Below are positions 8,425-16,958 of a stretch of DNA of 52,948 nucleotides, piece by piece. Both the position numbers and the translations under genes were made by a program. Position 1 is the stretch's first letter. Each line of letters begins with the position of its first letter. Under the pieces are notes generated by a model. The model worked only from the letters and a program-made list of their open reading frames with translations, ran no database searches and was not told the DNA's origin. The stretch is from DASXMX01 sp036794395 (lineage in GTDB: Bacteria > Planctomycetota > Phycisphaerae > Tepidisphaerales > Tepidisphaeraceae). Location: positions 1-52,948 of the forward strand of contig DAIRGS010000007.1 in the NCBI GenBank assembly GCA_036794395.1, written 5' to 3'.

Positions 8425-10998
8425 TCAATTCCCAAGCGAATCCGCCTTCTCCTGCTCAGCTTTCAATTTCGTTAAATCCGCGATCACCCGTTTTTCCCGC
8501 GCCAGTCCAGTCGTGTCGTTTGTCTTCTCGCACACTTCCAAAAGGATCTCATGGGCGGAGACGTCGTATGGGTTGATATACACCGAATCCATCGCGTATT
8601 TCTTCGCGTTTTTCCAATCCTTGTCATTGCGGTAGAGCCGTGCGATGCGCTTGGCGAAGCGGTTGTCCTTCAGCTCCACCTTCGAAAGAATCTCGAACTG
8701 CTCAATCTCCTTCTTGTGTTCCTTCAGCGCTGAGTACAACCCCGCCAGCCTCTGGTGCGGCAGGGCATCCACTGGCCGCAGCTTCGCAATATCCTCCCAC
8801 GCCTTGGCTGCTTCGTCGTACTGCCGCGATTTGATCTGCTCATCGCCCTTCTTAACCAACTCGGCGTATTTCGCGCTCGATTCCTTGTCATACCCCCACG
8901 TCGCGACCTGCTTCTCGGCCCAGGTTTGAAACTCGGTCATAAACTGCGGGATCGACTTGCCCGTTACCTTCGGGAACACCTCTTCCTGCCGATCCGCATG
9001 CCGCATCAAATCCAGCATCTTCAGGATCGCATCGTGTCCATAGGTTTCTTCCACGTACGTGCAGATCCAGAACGACTCTGCATACGCAAGCTGTCGATCG
9101 ATCGGCTTCTTTGGCCGCACAAACGCCCATGTGAGTTTGTCCAACGGGAAGAACGTTTTCTTACTCACCGCGTTTTGCAACATGGGTACCCATTCCCACG
9201 GCACCGGCGAATGCTCCTCCCAAACCGCCAGTCCCTCGGTAAACCAGTGGGCAATCCGATTGTCCGTCGCCCCCAGCGTTACCGTATGCGTATATTCATG
9301 TCGCAATACGCGCGACCAATCAAACGTCCCCAGCGTGCTCTTCCCCTCGCGCGGGGCCACCAGCGCAATCACCCGCCCCGTGCTCGCTCCCACAGTCGGC
9401 AGCCAGGTCGATCCCGTCGTTCGCACCGAGAATGCTTCGTGCGTCGGGAACACCTCAATATACGTCTTCACCTCCGGCGTAAACGCAAACGCCGAACACA
9501 CCTCGTTCTGCACGCTCTCCAGATAATCCGTGAAATACTCCGGAATCACCGAATCCGTTCGAGGATCATAAATCACCACAAAGTGCGGCGTCTCCTTCCG
9601 CGCGAACTTGTCCATCTTGTCCAGCAGCGCCAAATAATTGGTCGTGCGCAGGTTGAATGGATCAAGCTGATGCGCCTGTTCAAGCGCTTGCCGGGCCTTG
9701 TCTTCGTCGCCGCTCTGCGTATAGAGCAATCCCAGCCCATTCAAAGCCGCCGTCCACCACGGCGCCCGTTCTACCGCGACCTTATATTTCTCAATGGCCC
9801 GCGGATACTGCCGCATTGAATCCAACTGCTCGGCCACCTCGAAATACGCGCTAGCGTTATGCGGATCAACCCCCTCCACCTGTTTCAAAATCTCGTTAAC
9901 CTTGTCTTCCTTCAGTTGCAGCGCATTCACCGCCGCCAGCAAGCCCATCGCTTCCAGGTTTTTGGGCTGCTTTTCCAGTACCTTGTTGATAGAAGGCTCC
10001 GCATCCTGCGGCCGCCGCTGGGCCATAAGGTTTCGCGCCTCCAGCAAATCGGCGGGCAGCGAATTGGGGTCCACCTTCCGCATCGATGCCACCACGCGGT
10101 CCGTCGTATCAAAATCAAACGCCCCGGATGTCATCTTCCCCAGCAGCTCCAGCGCGTGCAGCTCATTTGGATTGGCGGCCAGGACTGTTTGAAGCTGCGA
10201 AAGCGCATCTTCATTCTGATCGTGTGACAGAAAATACTCCGCCGCCGCGATCCGCGCCGGGTAATAGGCCCGATCGAGCAGATCGAACGCCTTGATGAAA
10301 ATCCCCAGGATCTGGCGATCGAGTTCCGGGTTATTCCGATACGCCTGCGTCAGCGTCGCCCATCGATCCAGCGCCCGCCCGATCAACGTCACCTCGTCTG
10401 CCTTCTCGAAGGCCGGTACGCGCACACCGATTTTCCACTTCTCAAAATAATTCTGCGGCTCCTGGGTAAACCATGCATATTGCAGCTGGGCCGCCTGTAC
10501 GTCTCCCACCTTCTCGTACGCGTTCCCCAACCAATAATGCCCCGCGATCGAGTTTGAGTCTTTCTTCAACAATTCCAGCAGCAACGGAATCGCCCGATCT
10601 GCCTTGTCGAGTTGAGCAAGCAACTGAGCCTTCTCCACGACGAGGCGCGCATCATCCGCCGCCCCCGCAACCGACAATGCCGCCAGCGCCTGATCCCACC
10701 GCCCCAGCGCCGCCAGCGACCGGCTCTTCACCAGCGCCGCATCCGCCAGCTGATCCGGCTTCAAATCCTTTACGCGCTTCAACGTGATTAACGAAAGCTT
10801 GTACCGGCCCGCCAACTGCTGAGCCTGCGCCTTGTCCAGATCGTTGAAATACGCCGGATAAGTCAGCCCCGGCAAATCCTCCGGCATCAGCGGCTCGATC
10901 CACTTCATCGGCGCCGAATCGTTGATAATGTCCGATGCCCACCCCGTGGTAGCCATCAGGCAGATCATGAACAATAACACGAGCGTTTTTCGGGACAT
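8425..10998 (-). CDS. Secreted TPR protein with gluzincin-type (peptidase MA-like) domain
   Basis: An 857-residue protein with a Sec signal peptide (first ~21 residues, hydrophobic LVLLFMICLMATTGWA). It has an N-terminal array of about ten TPR-like helical repeats (roughly 50-470). A metallopeptidase-like domain has HEYTH at about 565-569 and a downstream Glu in WFTEGLAVWEE about 20 residues later, the HExxH...E pattern of the peptidase MA-like family. A second TPR block closes the protein (about 710-855). It probably acts outside the cytoplasm. Whether it cleaves anything is unknown, but both His and the two Glu are present. Start supported by AAAGG 7 bases before ATG. It precedes the MazG-like gene on the same strand, with divergent transcription from the aminotransferase. 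Confidence 0.88.
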   Translation of the reverse strand: MSRKTLVLLFMICLMATTGWASDIINDSAPMKWIEPLMPEDLPGLTYPAYFNDLDKAQAQQLAGRYKLSLITLKRVKDLKPDQLADAALVKSRSLAALGRWDQALAALSVAGAADDARLVVEKAQLLAQLDKADRAIPLLLELLKKDSNSIAGHYWLGNAYEKVGDVQAAQLQYAWFTQEPQNYFEKWKIGVRVPAFEKADEVTLIGRALDRWATLTQAYRNNPELDRQILGIFIKAFDLLDRAYYPARIAAAEYFLSHDQNEDALSQLQTVLAANPNELHALELLGKMTSGAFDFDTTDRVVASMRKVDPNSLPADLLEARNLMAQRRPQDAEPSINKVLEKQPKNLEAMGLLAAVNALQLKEDKVNEILKQVEGVDPHNASAYFEVAEQLDSMRQYPRAIEKYKVAVERAPWWTAALNGLGLLYTQSGDEDKARQALEQAHQLDPFNLRTTNYLALLDKMDKFARKETPHFVVIYDPRTDSVIPEYFTDYLESVQNEVCSAFAFTPEVKTYIEVFPTHEAFSVRTTGSTWLPTVGASTGRVIALVAPREGKSTLGTFDWSRVLRHEYTHTVTLGATDNRIAHWFTEGLAVWEEHSPVPWEWVPMLQNAVSKKTFFPLDKLTWAFVRPKKPIDRQLAYAESFWICTYVEETYGHDAILKMLDLMRHADRQEEVFPKVTGKSIPQFMTEFQTWAEKQVATWGYDKESSAKYAELVKKGDEQIKSRQYDEAAKAWEDIAKLRPVDALPHQRLAGLYSALKEHKKEIEQFEILSKVELKDNRFAKRIARLYRNDKDWKNAKKYAMDSVYINPYDVSAHEILLEVCEKTNDTTGLAREKRVIADLTKLKAEQEKADSLGN

Positions 10999-11045
10999 GC
11001 AAAAGCCTTTCTCAGCCTTCCCTTCCCCAAAGCACGATGCAGTAT

Positions 11046-11051
11046 TATACG
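11046..11051 (+). promoter_or_regulatory. TATACG -10-like box, candidate leaderless promoter
   Basis: TATACG lies 7 bases before the ATG at 11059 (TATTAT overlaps it at 11043). No SD is present. The arrangement matches 602, 19910 and 23786. Confidence 0.4.
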
Positions 11052-11058
11052 GATCACC

Positions 11059-12219
11059 ATGCCCGACCTACAGCACTACGCCGGTAATACCGATGCGTTT
11101 CCGATTCTTGGCAAATGGGATTTCTTCAATCATGCCGGCGTCTGCCCGCTTCCCCGCGTCGTCAGCGACGCCATCCGCGCTTACGCCGATCGAGCCCAGA
11201 TCGACAGCTACCTCACGGGCACCTGGTACAAGGACATCGAAAATTTGCGCGTGCTCTCCGCCGGCATGCTCAACTGCCACCGCGATGAAATCGCCTTCGT
11301 CAAAAACACGGGCGAAGGACTGAGCATCGTTGCCAACGGCATCGACTTCCGCCCCGGCGACCGCATCGTTACCACCGCCGTCGAATACCCGGCCAACATC
11401 TACCCCTGGATGGAACAAGCCCGCCGGCATGGATGTGAACTGGTCATGGTCCCCGAAGAAACCGACACCGAAGGACGCCGCGCTGTTCCCCTCGCTAAAA
11501 TTCTCGAAGCCACCGCCCACTCCCGCACGCGCTTAGTCACCCTCTCCCACGTCGAATACGCCAGCGGCCAGCGCCTCGACATTGCCCAAATCGGTAAATT
11601 CTGCCGCGAGCAAGGCAAGCTTTTCTGCGTCGATGCCATCCAATCCCTCGGCGTCATCCCCGTCGATGTCCAGGCGATGAACATCGACTTCCTTTCCGCC
11701 GACGGCCACAAATGGCTCCTCGGCCCCGAGGGCGCAGGCATCTTTTACATCCGCCGCGATCTCATCGAATCCACCCGCCCGCTCTCGATTGGCTCAATGA
11801 ATGTCATCAACCACATGGACTACGGCCACTACGACTACACCCTCAAGTCCACCGCCGGCCGCTACGAGTGCGGCACCTACAACGTCCCTGGCTTGCACGG
11901 TCTAAACGCCGCCGTAAAACTTCTGATCGAAGTCAGCGTCGAAAAGATATCTGAACGTCTCCTCATCCTGACATCGCACTTCATCCGTGGCCTCGAACAG
12001 AAAGGCTACAACATCATCAGCCCCCGCACCGGCGACCAATGGAGCGGCAGCGTGGCCTTCGCCTCACCCATCCACGATCATCAACAAATCGTTACCACCC
12101 TCCGCAAACAGCATCACACCGAGATCGCCCTGCGAGAATCCCGCCTCCGCTGCTCTCCCCATTTCTATAACACCCTCGAACAATTGGAGAGGCTACTCGA
12201 ATTGCTCCCCCGCCATTGA
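11059..12219 (+). CDS. Class V aminotransferase-fold PLP enzyme
   Basis: A 386-residue PLP-dependent enzyme of the class V aminotransferase/cysteine desulfurase superfamily. The N-terminal FNHAGVCPLP is the usual substrate-loop start (variant of LNNAGT). His164 and Asp192 (VDAIQS) occupy the cofactor-stacking and pyridine-N positions, and Lys218 in SADGHKWLLGPEG forms the Schiff base. It may be an aminotransferase, kynureninase-like or cysteine-desulfurase-like enzyme. No obvious catalytic Cys loop of the IscS/SufS type was seen, so I do not call it a desulfurase. No SD precedes the ATG; a -10-like box directly upstream suggests a leaderless message. It is convergent with the fliS gene. Confidence 0.88.
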   Translation: MPDLQHYAGNTDAFPILGKWDFFNHAGVCPLPRVVSDAIRAYADRAQIDSYLTGTWYKDIENLRVLSAGMLNCHRDEIAFVKNTGEGLSIVANGIDFRPGDRIVTTAVEYPANIYPWMEQARRHGCELVMVPEETDTEGRRAVPLAKILEATAHSRTRLVTLSHVEYASGQRLDIAQIGKFCREQGKLFCVDAIQSLGVIPVDVQAMNIDFLSADGHKWLLGPEGAGIFYIRRDLIESTRPLSIGSMNVINHMDYGHYDYTLKSTAGRYECGTYNVPGLHGLNAAVKLLIEVSVEKISERLLILTSHFIRGLEQKGYNIISPRTGDQWSGSVAFASPIHDHQQIVTTLRKQHHTEIALRESRLRCSPHFYNTLEQLERLLELLPRH

Positions 12220-12332
12220 TCTTCTCGGGTGGTATTTGAGGGTGCAGGGGAAACGACTGGCACCGATCAGGGATACGGAGCTGTGTCGTCGCGCAGCGGC
12301 TGCAACGCCTGTAACGCGGGCAGGGCAGAACC

Positions 12333-12791
12333 CTATCCTTGCATGCTAATTGAGGCTTCCATGCGTGCATTGGGGGCTGGGACGTCGAGCTTTCGGGCAG
12401 CCTCGGCGGCTTTTTGACGGCCAAGCTGCTTGAGCAGCATTTCCCAGGTTTCGCGCTGGAATCGGAGGATCTTGATTGCCTCGTCGAGTGATTCGGCCTT
12501 GTGCTCGACGTTGGCTTCCACCAGCTTCCGGTAGATGAAGTTGTAGATGGACGCCAGGCGGCCGCACAACTCGGGGGCGATATCGTGCCGGAGTGATCCG
12601 GTGAGCTCGGTAATAATCCTTTGGGCTCGCGAGATGGCGGTATAGCTGGCTTCCCAGCTTTGCGCCGCGAGGGCGGGCTTTGCCTGCTCGGCAAAACGGA
12701 TCGCGCCATCGTACAACATCATCTGGAGTTGTTCGGGCGTGGCGGTCAGGACCTGCGTTCGTAAATAATTCTGGGCACCCTGTGGGTTCAT
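12333..12791 (-). CDS. fliS: Flagellar export chaperone FliS
   Basis: FliS binds flagellin in the cytoplasm, prevents premature polymerisation and delivers it to the type III export apparatus. The family start MNPQGAQNYLRTQVLTATPEQLQ and the LYDGAIRF motif (about 27-34) are clear, followed by the expected four-helix bundle. From the ATG at 12791 the protein is 152 residues, slightly longer than typical because of a tail after LGRQKAAEAARKLD. A GTG at 12839 would add 16 residues, but has no SD. It lies 128 bases downstream of fliD, the common fliD-fliS order. Confidence 0.93.
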   Translation of the reverse strand: MNPQGAQNYLRTQVLTATPEQLQMMLYDGAIRFAEQAKPALAAQSWEASYTAISRAQRIITELTGSLRHDIAPELCGRLASIYNFIYRKLVEANVEHKAESLDEAIKILRFQRETWEMLLKQLGRQKAAEAARKLDVPAPNARMEASISMQG

Positions 12792-12919
12792 ACGGGGGTC
12801 TCTCGGTTTCACGTGCGGCGACACCGGTTGTATCGGCACGGAGGGACCGGATAATTAACGGGCCGGTAAAAACCTGCGCAAAGCCCGCGCAACAATTGCC
12901 GCTGAATCGATGCCCCAGT

Positions 12920-15637
12920 TTATTTTGTCGTTGTTGATTTGGCCACCGGAAGAGAGACAGAGGTGATCGCGCCCAGAGCGGATTGCTGGCTTTGAAGGTC
13001 CGATAACACCGTCTCCATGTTGGCAAATTGTTGTTCGAGGCGATTGCGCTTGTCGACCAGCAGCGAATCGAGTTGGGTGATTTGATCCTGGAATTGTTGC
13101 TTCTGGTTCTGGAGCGTGGTGTTCTCGCGGGCGATCGAGCCGCTGATGGGATCGACCAGCGAGTTGATGCTGTTGTCAATCACCTTGCCCAAGCCGGCGG
13201 TGGAATCGCTGAAAAGCTTGCTGACGCTGTCGGCATTGTGTGCGTAGGCGCTTTCAAATTTGGATCCATCGAACGTGAGCTTGCCGCCGTCGGTGATCGT
13301 GATTCCGACGTCACCCAATGTTTGAAGTCCGCCCGCGCCCTTCACGGATGAGCGGAAGACCTCGTACATTTTCGTTTGGATCTGCTGGGCGGTGGCATCA
13401 CCCAGAAGCACCGAACCCTGGTTGGTTGTCGTGTCGAATTGCGTGTACGTGGCGAGCTTGTCTACCAGGGTATTGAACGTGTCGGTGAAGCTCTGAAGTT
13501 GGGTAGAGACGTTGGTAGGATCGCGATTGATATTGAGCGTTACCGGCTTATCGCTGGCGGATTGAAGGGTAACCGTTACGCCGGGAATGATGCCGGTCAG
13601 TAGGTTCGAGTGGCTGGTCACCATGAGCGGCTGTGAAGTGCCGGTGCCGCCGATGAACACCGCAGCATCTTGCCCGTCGACAAGATTTCGAAGTTGCAGG
13701 CCGGTGGTTCCACCACTGATAGTGACCCGCCCGGCTTTGCCCGGATTGAGCGAAGTCAACGAAAGACGATATGGCGATTGCGAGGAGCCATCATTGATCA
13801 CACTGGCAGCCACGCCCGGCGTGATGGCATTGATTTTGGTGACCAGGGTGCTGAGGGTATCGGTGGCGAGAACGGCGATCGTCTTTTCCAATGAGCCGTC
13901 GAGCGTTGTGCCGGTTGCGGTACCGGCGATGCCAAGATCCTTGGCGACGGTGCCGCTCACGTCCTGGACGATCATCTTTCCCGGGCCGCCGCTGGTGTCG
14001 GTCAGCAGAAGTCCATTGCCATTGGTGTTGACCGAAGCGCTTACGCCCATGTGATTGGCGTTAATCGCGTTGATGACATCGCCGAGGGAATTGAACGTGC
14101 CGGAGGTCGTGTCGATCGTGACTGATGCGCCCAGAGCGCTGCTGATGGTAAAGCTGCCGGGGGTAATGCCCTTGCCGCCGTTGTAGTCAGTTAGCTGGGT
14201 GCCTTCGGAGATGTATTGAACATGCAGATTGCCGCCATCGACGACCGTTTTGGTGGTGTCGAACGTGCCGGCAATGCCCAGGCTCGCGGCGGTGGTGCCG
14301 CCACTGTCGTCGGCAATCACCAGGTTGCCCGAACCGCCGCTGGTGTCTTGAATCTGAATGCCATTGCTCGATGAATTGAGCGAGGCGTTCACCGAAACGC
14401 CGGTTGCTTTGTTGATCTTGTCGAGCAGGTCTTGAACGCTCGTTGCGCCTGCGAAGTTGACCGTGCTGCTGCCCCCGTTGCGGTCATTGATTGTGACGGA
14501 GCCAAGAGAAATCCCGGATCCACCTTTCAGGGAACTGACCAGAACGGAATCCAGCCCAGCCAGGATTTGCGATCCGTTAATCGTGTTGCCCGAAGCGCCG
14601 GTTTGGAGGCCGAGATCTTTACCGGCATGTGAGCCGTTCACATCGGTGACGGATAGCGTGCCGCCGCCGGTGGTTTGGTCGGTGAGCGTGATGCCTGTGC
14701 CACTGGCGCTGATCGCAGCCTTGAGCTTCGAGGGACTGGCTGTATTGATTGCAGCGATGACATCGCCCACCGTGCGCGATTTTTTTAGGTCTACGGCAAT
14801 CGTTGATCCGTCGGCCAGTGCGACGTTGAAGTCTGCACTACCGCTGGTTCGTTGGCGAACACCCCGCCCGTCGTTCAAAGCAGTGAGTGCGGTTCCGGTA
14901 GCGAGATAATTAATGCGTGTTCCGTTCAGGGTACCGGCCACCGCAGCACCGGCGATGCCCAGATCCTTGGCGGAAGATCCGCCATTAAGGTCCTGTACGT
15001 TGAGCGTTCCCGCCCCACCGCTGGAATCGGTGATGACCAGCTTGTTGTTCTGGATTGAGGCTTTGACGCTGATATTCAGCGAAGTGTTGATCTGAGTGAC
15101 GACGTCATCGAGGGTGATGGCAGACTGGGTATTAATGACATCGGCTTTGCCGTTGGCGTCGATGATGCGGAACTGCCCGCGGCCGACGCCCGCCCCGCCA
15201 TTCAGGTCCGCGAGGTTGGTTTGTGCACTGAGGCTTCCGCCGCCCAGGTCAAACGAAATCGTACCCGCTTGCAGCGGTGCATCGGCACTGGTGTATCCAT
15301 TGCTGACGCTCTGCTGAGAGCTGACGAGCCGGGCCACTTGAAATTGATAGGAGCCCTGGGTCGCCCCGACCTTGGTTGTTGCGGTGAGGACACCGGGATC
15401 GGTGCTGACGGCGGTTGAATTGTGAAAGTTGCTTGGCCTCTCGAGCGACAGGCCGAGGCTATGCAATGAGCTAAGTTGGGATTCCAGGTCGTTATACGCC
15501 TGCATCTGGACATTAGCCGAGTCGATACGCGTCTGAATCAGCTTCACGGGCTGGGATTCAAGCGACATCAACTCGTCAATGATCTGTCCGGTGTTAATAC
15601 CGCTCACCAGACCGATGCTCGACGTAATGGTTCCCAT
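12920..15637 (-). CDS. fliD: Flagellar hook-associated protein 2 (filament cap) FliD, enlarged
   Basis: FliD forms the cap at the growing filament tip and folds flagellin subunits into place. N-terminal ITSSIGLVSGINTGQIIDELM and the C-terminal coiled coil (about 845-890) are family hallmarks. At 905 residues it is nearly twice the length of the enteric protein. The excess is a tandem array between about 146 and 585, four units of roughly 100-115 residues. Each carries a helix-like DVIxAIN element and a beta signature of the type LTDxSGGxGxLxVxDxxG...DLGIAG (flagellin hook IN-like), with a fifth, decayed unit after 590. SD GAGG lies 7 bases before ATG. It is preceded by a 68-residue gene in the same direction. 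Confidence 0.95.
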   Translation of the reverse strand: MGTITSSIGLVSGINTGQIIDELMSLESQPVKLIQTRIDSANVQMQAYNDLESQLSSLHSLGLSLERPSNFHNSTAVSTDPGVLTATTKVGATQGSYQFQVARLVSSQQSVSNGYTSADAPLQAGTISFDLGGGSLSAQTNLADLNGGAGVGRGQFRIIDANGKADVINTQSAITLDDVVTQINTSLNISVKASIQNNKLVITDSSGGAGTLNVQDLNGGSSAKDLGIAGAAVAGTLNGTRINYLATGTALTALNDGRGVRQRTSGSADFNVALADGSTIAVDLKKSRTVGDVIAAINTASPSKLKAAISASGTGITLTDQTTGGGTLSVTDVNGSHAGKDLGLQTGASGNTINGSQILAGLDSVLVSSLKGGSGISLGSVTINDRNGGSSTVNFAGATSVQDLLDKINKATGVSVNASLNSSSNGIQIQDTSGGSGNLVIADDSGGTTAASLGIAGTFDTTKTVVDGGNLHVQYISEGTQLTDYNGGKGITPGSFTISSALGASVTIDTTSGTFNSLGDVINAINANHMGVSASVNTNGNGLLLTDTSGGPGKMIVQDVSGTVAKDLGIAGTATGTTLDGSLEKTIAVLATDTLSTLVTKINAITPGVAASVINDGSSQSPYRLSLTSLNPGKAGRVTISGGTTGLQLRNLVDGQDAAVFIGGTGTSQPLMVTSHSNLLTGIIPGVTVTLQSASDKPVTLNINRDPTNVSTQLQSFTDTFNTLVDKLATYTQFDTTTNQGSVLLGDATAQQIQTKMYEVFRSSVKGAGGLQTLGDVGITITDGGKLTFDGSKFESAYAHNADSVSKLFSDSTAGLGKVIDNSINSLVDPISGSIARENTTLQNQKQQFQDQITQLDSLLVDKRNRLEQQFANMETVLSDLQSQQSALGAITSVSLPVAKSTTTK

Positions 15638-15674
15638 GAACGAACCTCAATCGCCCCAATTACGGGGCCACGGC

Positions 15675-15881
15675 TTATTCTGACGTCTGATCGGCGTTGC
15701 CATCGGCCATGCCTGAAGAATCCCAACATGCCGGGCCGAACGGCACAGTGTTCATATCGGCTGCGACACGGTCCAAACCCGGCAGGATGACCGTCTGTTC
15801 GACCGCCCACATCTGAAGAAATTTTTGCTGGGCGAGCCGGACACTCCGCAACTGCTCGACCACTCCCGTTAGATCACGCAT
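15675..15881 (-). CDS. Small unknown protein at the head of the fliD operon
   Basis: A 68-residue protein I do not recognise. Coding status is supported by a strong SD (GGAGG, 6 bases before the ATG), its position 37 bases upstream of fliD on the same strand, and a plausible amphipathic helix over the first ~40 residues (VVEQLRSVRLAQQKFLQMWAVEQT). The C-terminal 20 residues are acidic and Ser/Gly-rich. Context suggests a flagellar accessory or chaperone-like function, which is inference. A TCCGATAA element (minus strand, 15916-15909) resembles the -10 part of a sigma-28 flagellar promoter, but no matching -35 was found. Confidence 0.7.
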   Translation of the reverse strand: MRDLTGVVEQLRSVRLAQQKFLQMWAVEQTVILPGLDRVAADMNTVPFGPACWDSSGMADGNADQTSE

Positions 15882-15992
15882 GCTTCGCCTCCACTAACTT
15901 GCCGTTTATTATCGGAACTTCGCCCTCGAATTCGTGAGCGGTCTAGCTAATGCACGGTCGACTTCGCACCCTTGAACGCTTAAAAATTGAAT

Positions 15993-16751
15993 ATGTCTCA
16001 CCCACCTCGCCGTCCTATCGGGACTTTTTGCATTGCGGTTGCAGGCGGAATTTTCTTTTCAGGACTTGTGATCGGCTCGGCGGGCCAGACGGCTCCGCAG
16101 TCGCAGCCGATCTATTCGACCACCCGTCCCAGCAGCGATGGCACGGGCAAGGTGTATATGGGCCGGGAAATTGCGCTGGTGATGAGCCATGGCGGGGCCG
16201 ACTGGCTGGAACGCCCGGGTCGCGAGAACGAGGAAGCTCCCAATAAAGCCATCGAGATGATGGATCTGAAGCCGACCGATGTGGTGGCTGACATTGGGGC
16301 GGGGACGGGATATTTCAGCTTTCGAATCGCGCGGAAGGTCCCACAGGGGAAAGTACTGGCTGAAGACATTGATGCCGCGATGATCGCGGATTTGCGATCG
16401 ACGATCGCATCGGATCGGGTCACGAATGTGGTAGCGGTGAAGGGGACGACATCTGATCCGGGCTTGCCGGCCGGGGGCGTTGATGTGGTGTTGATGGTGG
16501 ATGCGTATCACGAATTCGATCATCCGCGCGAGATGATGGAGGCAGTAGTGCGGTCGCTGAAGCCCGGCGGGCGGGTGATTGACCTTGAATATCGAGGGGA
16601 AGATCCGCAGGTGATGATCAAACCGCACCACAAAATGACCGAGGTACAAGCCAAGAAAGAAATGGCGGCTGTGGGGTTGGTTCACGTCAAAACGCTGCAT
16701 GATTTGCCGCAGCAACACTTTTTGATTTTTCAAAAGCCTGCGGGCCGATAA
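15993..16751 (+). CDS. Exported class I SAM-dependent methyltransferase
   Basis: 252 residues. The N-terminal ~30 residues (RRPIGTFCIAVAGGIFFSGLVIG) form a signal peptide or membrane anchor with a twin Arg near the start. A segment GREIALVMSHGGADWLERPGREN follows, then a Rossmann methyltransferase domain with motif I DIGAGTGYFSFRIA, an acidic AEDID, and the motif IV-like VVLMVDAYHEFDHP. The combination of a SAM enzyme with an export signal is odd, because SAM is cytosolic. The family is nonetheless recurrent in bacteria, so the N-terminus may be an anchor with a cytosolic domain. ATG at 15993 preferred over TTG two codons upstream. Substrate unknown. Confidence 0.85.
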   Translation: MSHPPRRPIGTFCIAVAGGIFFSGLVIGSAGQTAPQSQPIYSTTRPSSDGTGKVYMGREIALVMSHGGADWLERPGRENEEAPNKAIEMMDLKPTDVVADIGAGTGYFSFRIARKVPQGKVLAEDIDAAMIADLRSTIASDRVTNVVAVKGTTSDPGLPAGGVDVVLMVDAYHEFDHPREMMEAVVRSLKPGGRVIDLEYRGEDPQVMIKPHHKMTEVQAKKEMAAVGLVHVKTLHDLPQQHFLIFQKPAGR

Positions 16752-16842
16752 CATCGTGGAGGAATCAGCTGGGCTCGCTTTGAATCGCCAAGTGAAACCA
16801 CATGCCTAATTCATAAGTAACTTATTTATAAACGATTATGAA

Positions 16843-16868
16843 TAATCCAGAAAGTCACTTCTGGATTA
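16843..16868. promoter_or_regulatory. AT-rich 10-bp inverted repeat upstream of the PEP-CTERM-like gene
   Basis: TAATCCAGAA / TTCTGGATTA enclose a 6-base loop in the 207-base gap between the methyltransferase and the PEP-CTERM-like gene. It could be an operator for the downstream gene, 90 bases away, or a weak terminator. There is no T-run beyond the stem, so an operator is as likely. Confidence 0.45.
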
Positions 16869-16958
16869 CATATTGGACTAACCCGGGCAGGCGGGCTACA
16901 AGTAATCGGCAGTTTCGAGGAGGAGAGGGAAGTAGGTAGGCAGGGAAAAGGAGTAGTT

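Noticed and set aside
8755..9819. 354-residue open frame opposite the TPR/peptidase gene
   Set aside because: Arg/His/Pro-rich with no domain or SD, fully antisense to a gene with recognisable repeats, signal peptide and zinc motif. Typical shadow in GC-rich DNA.
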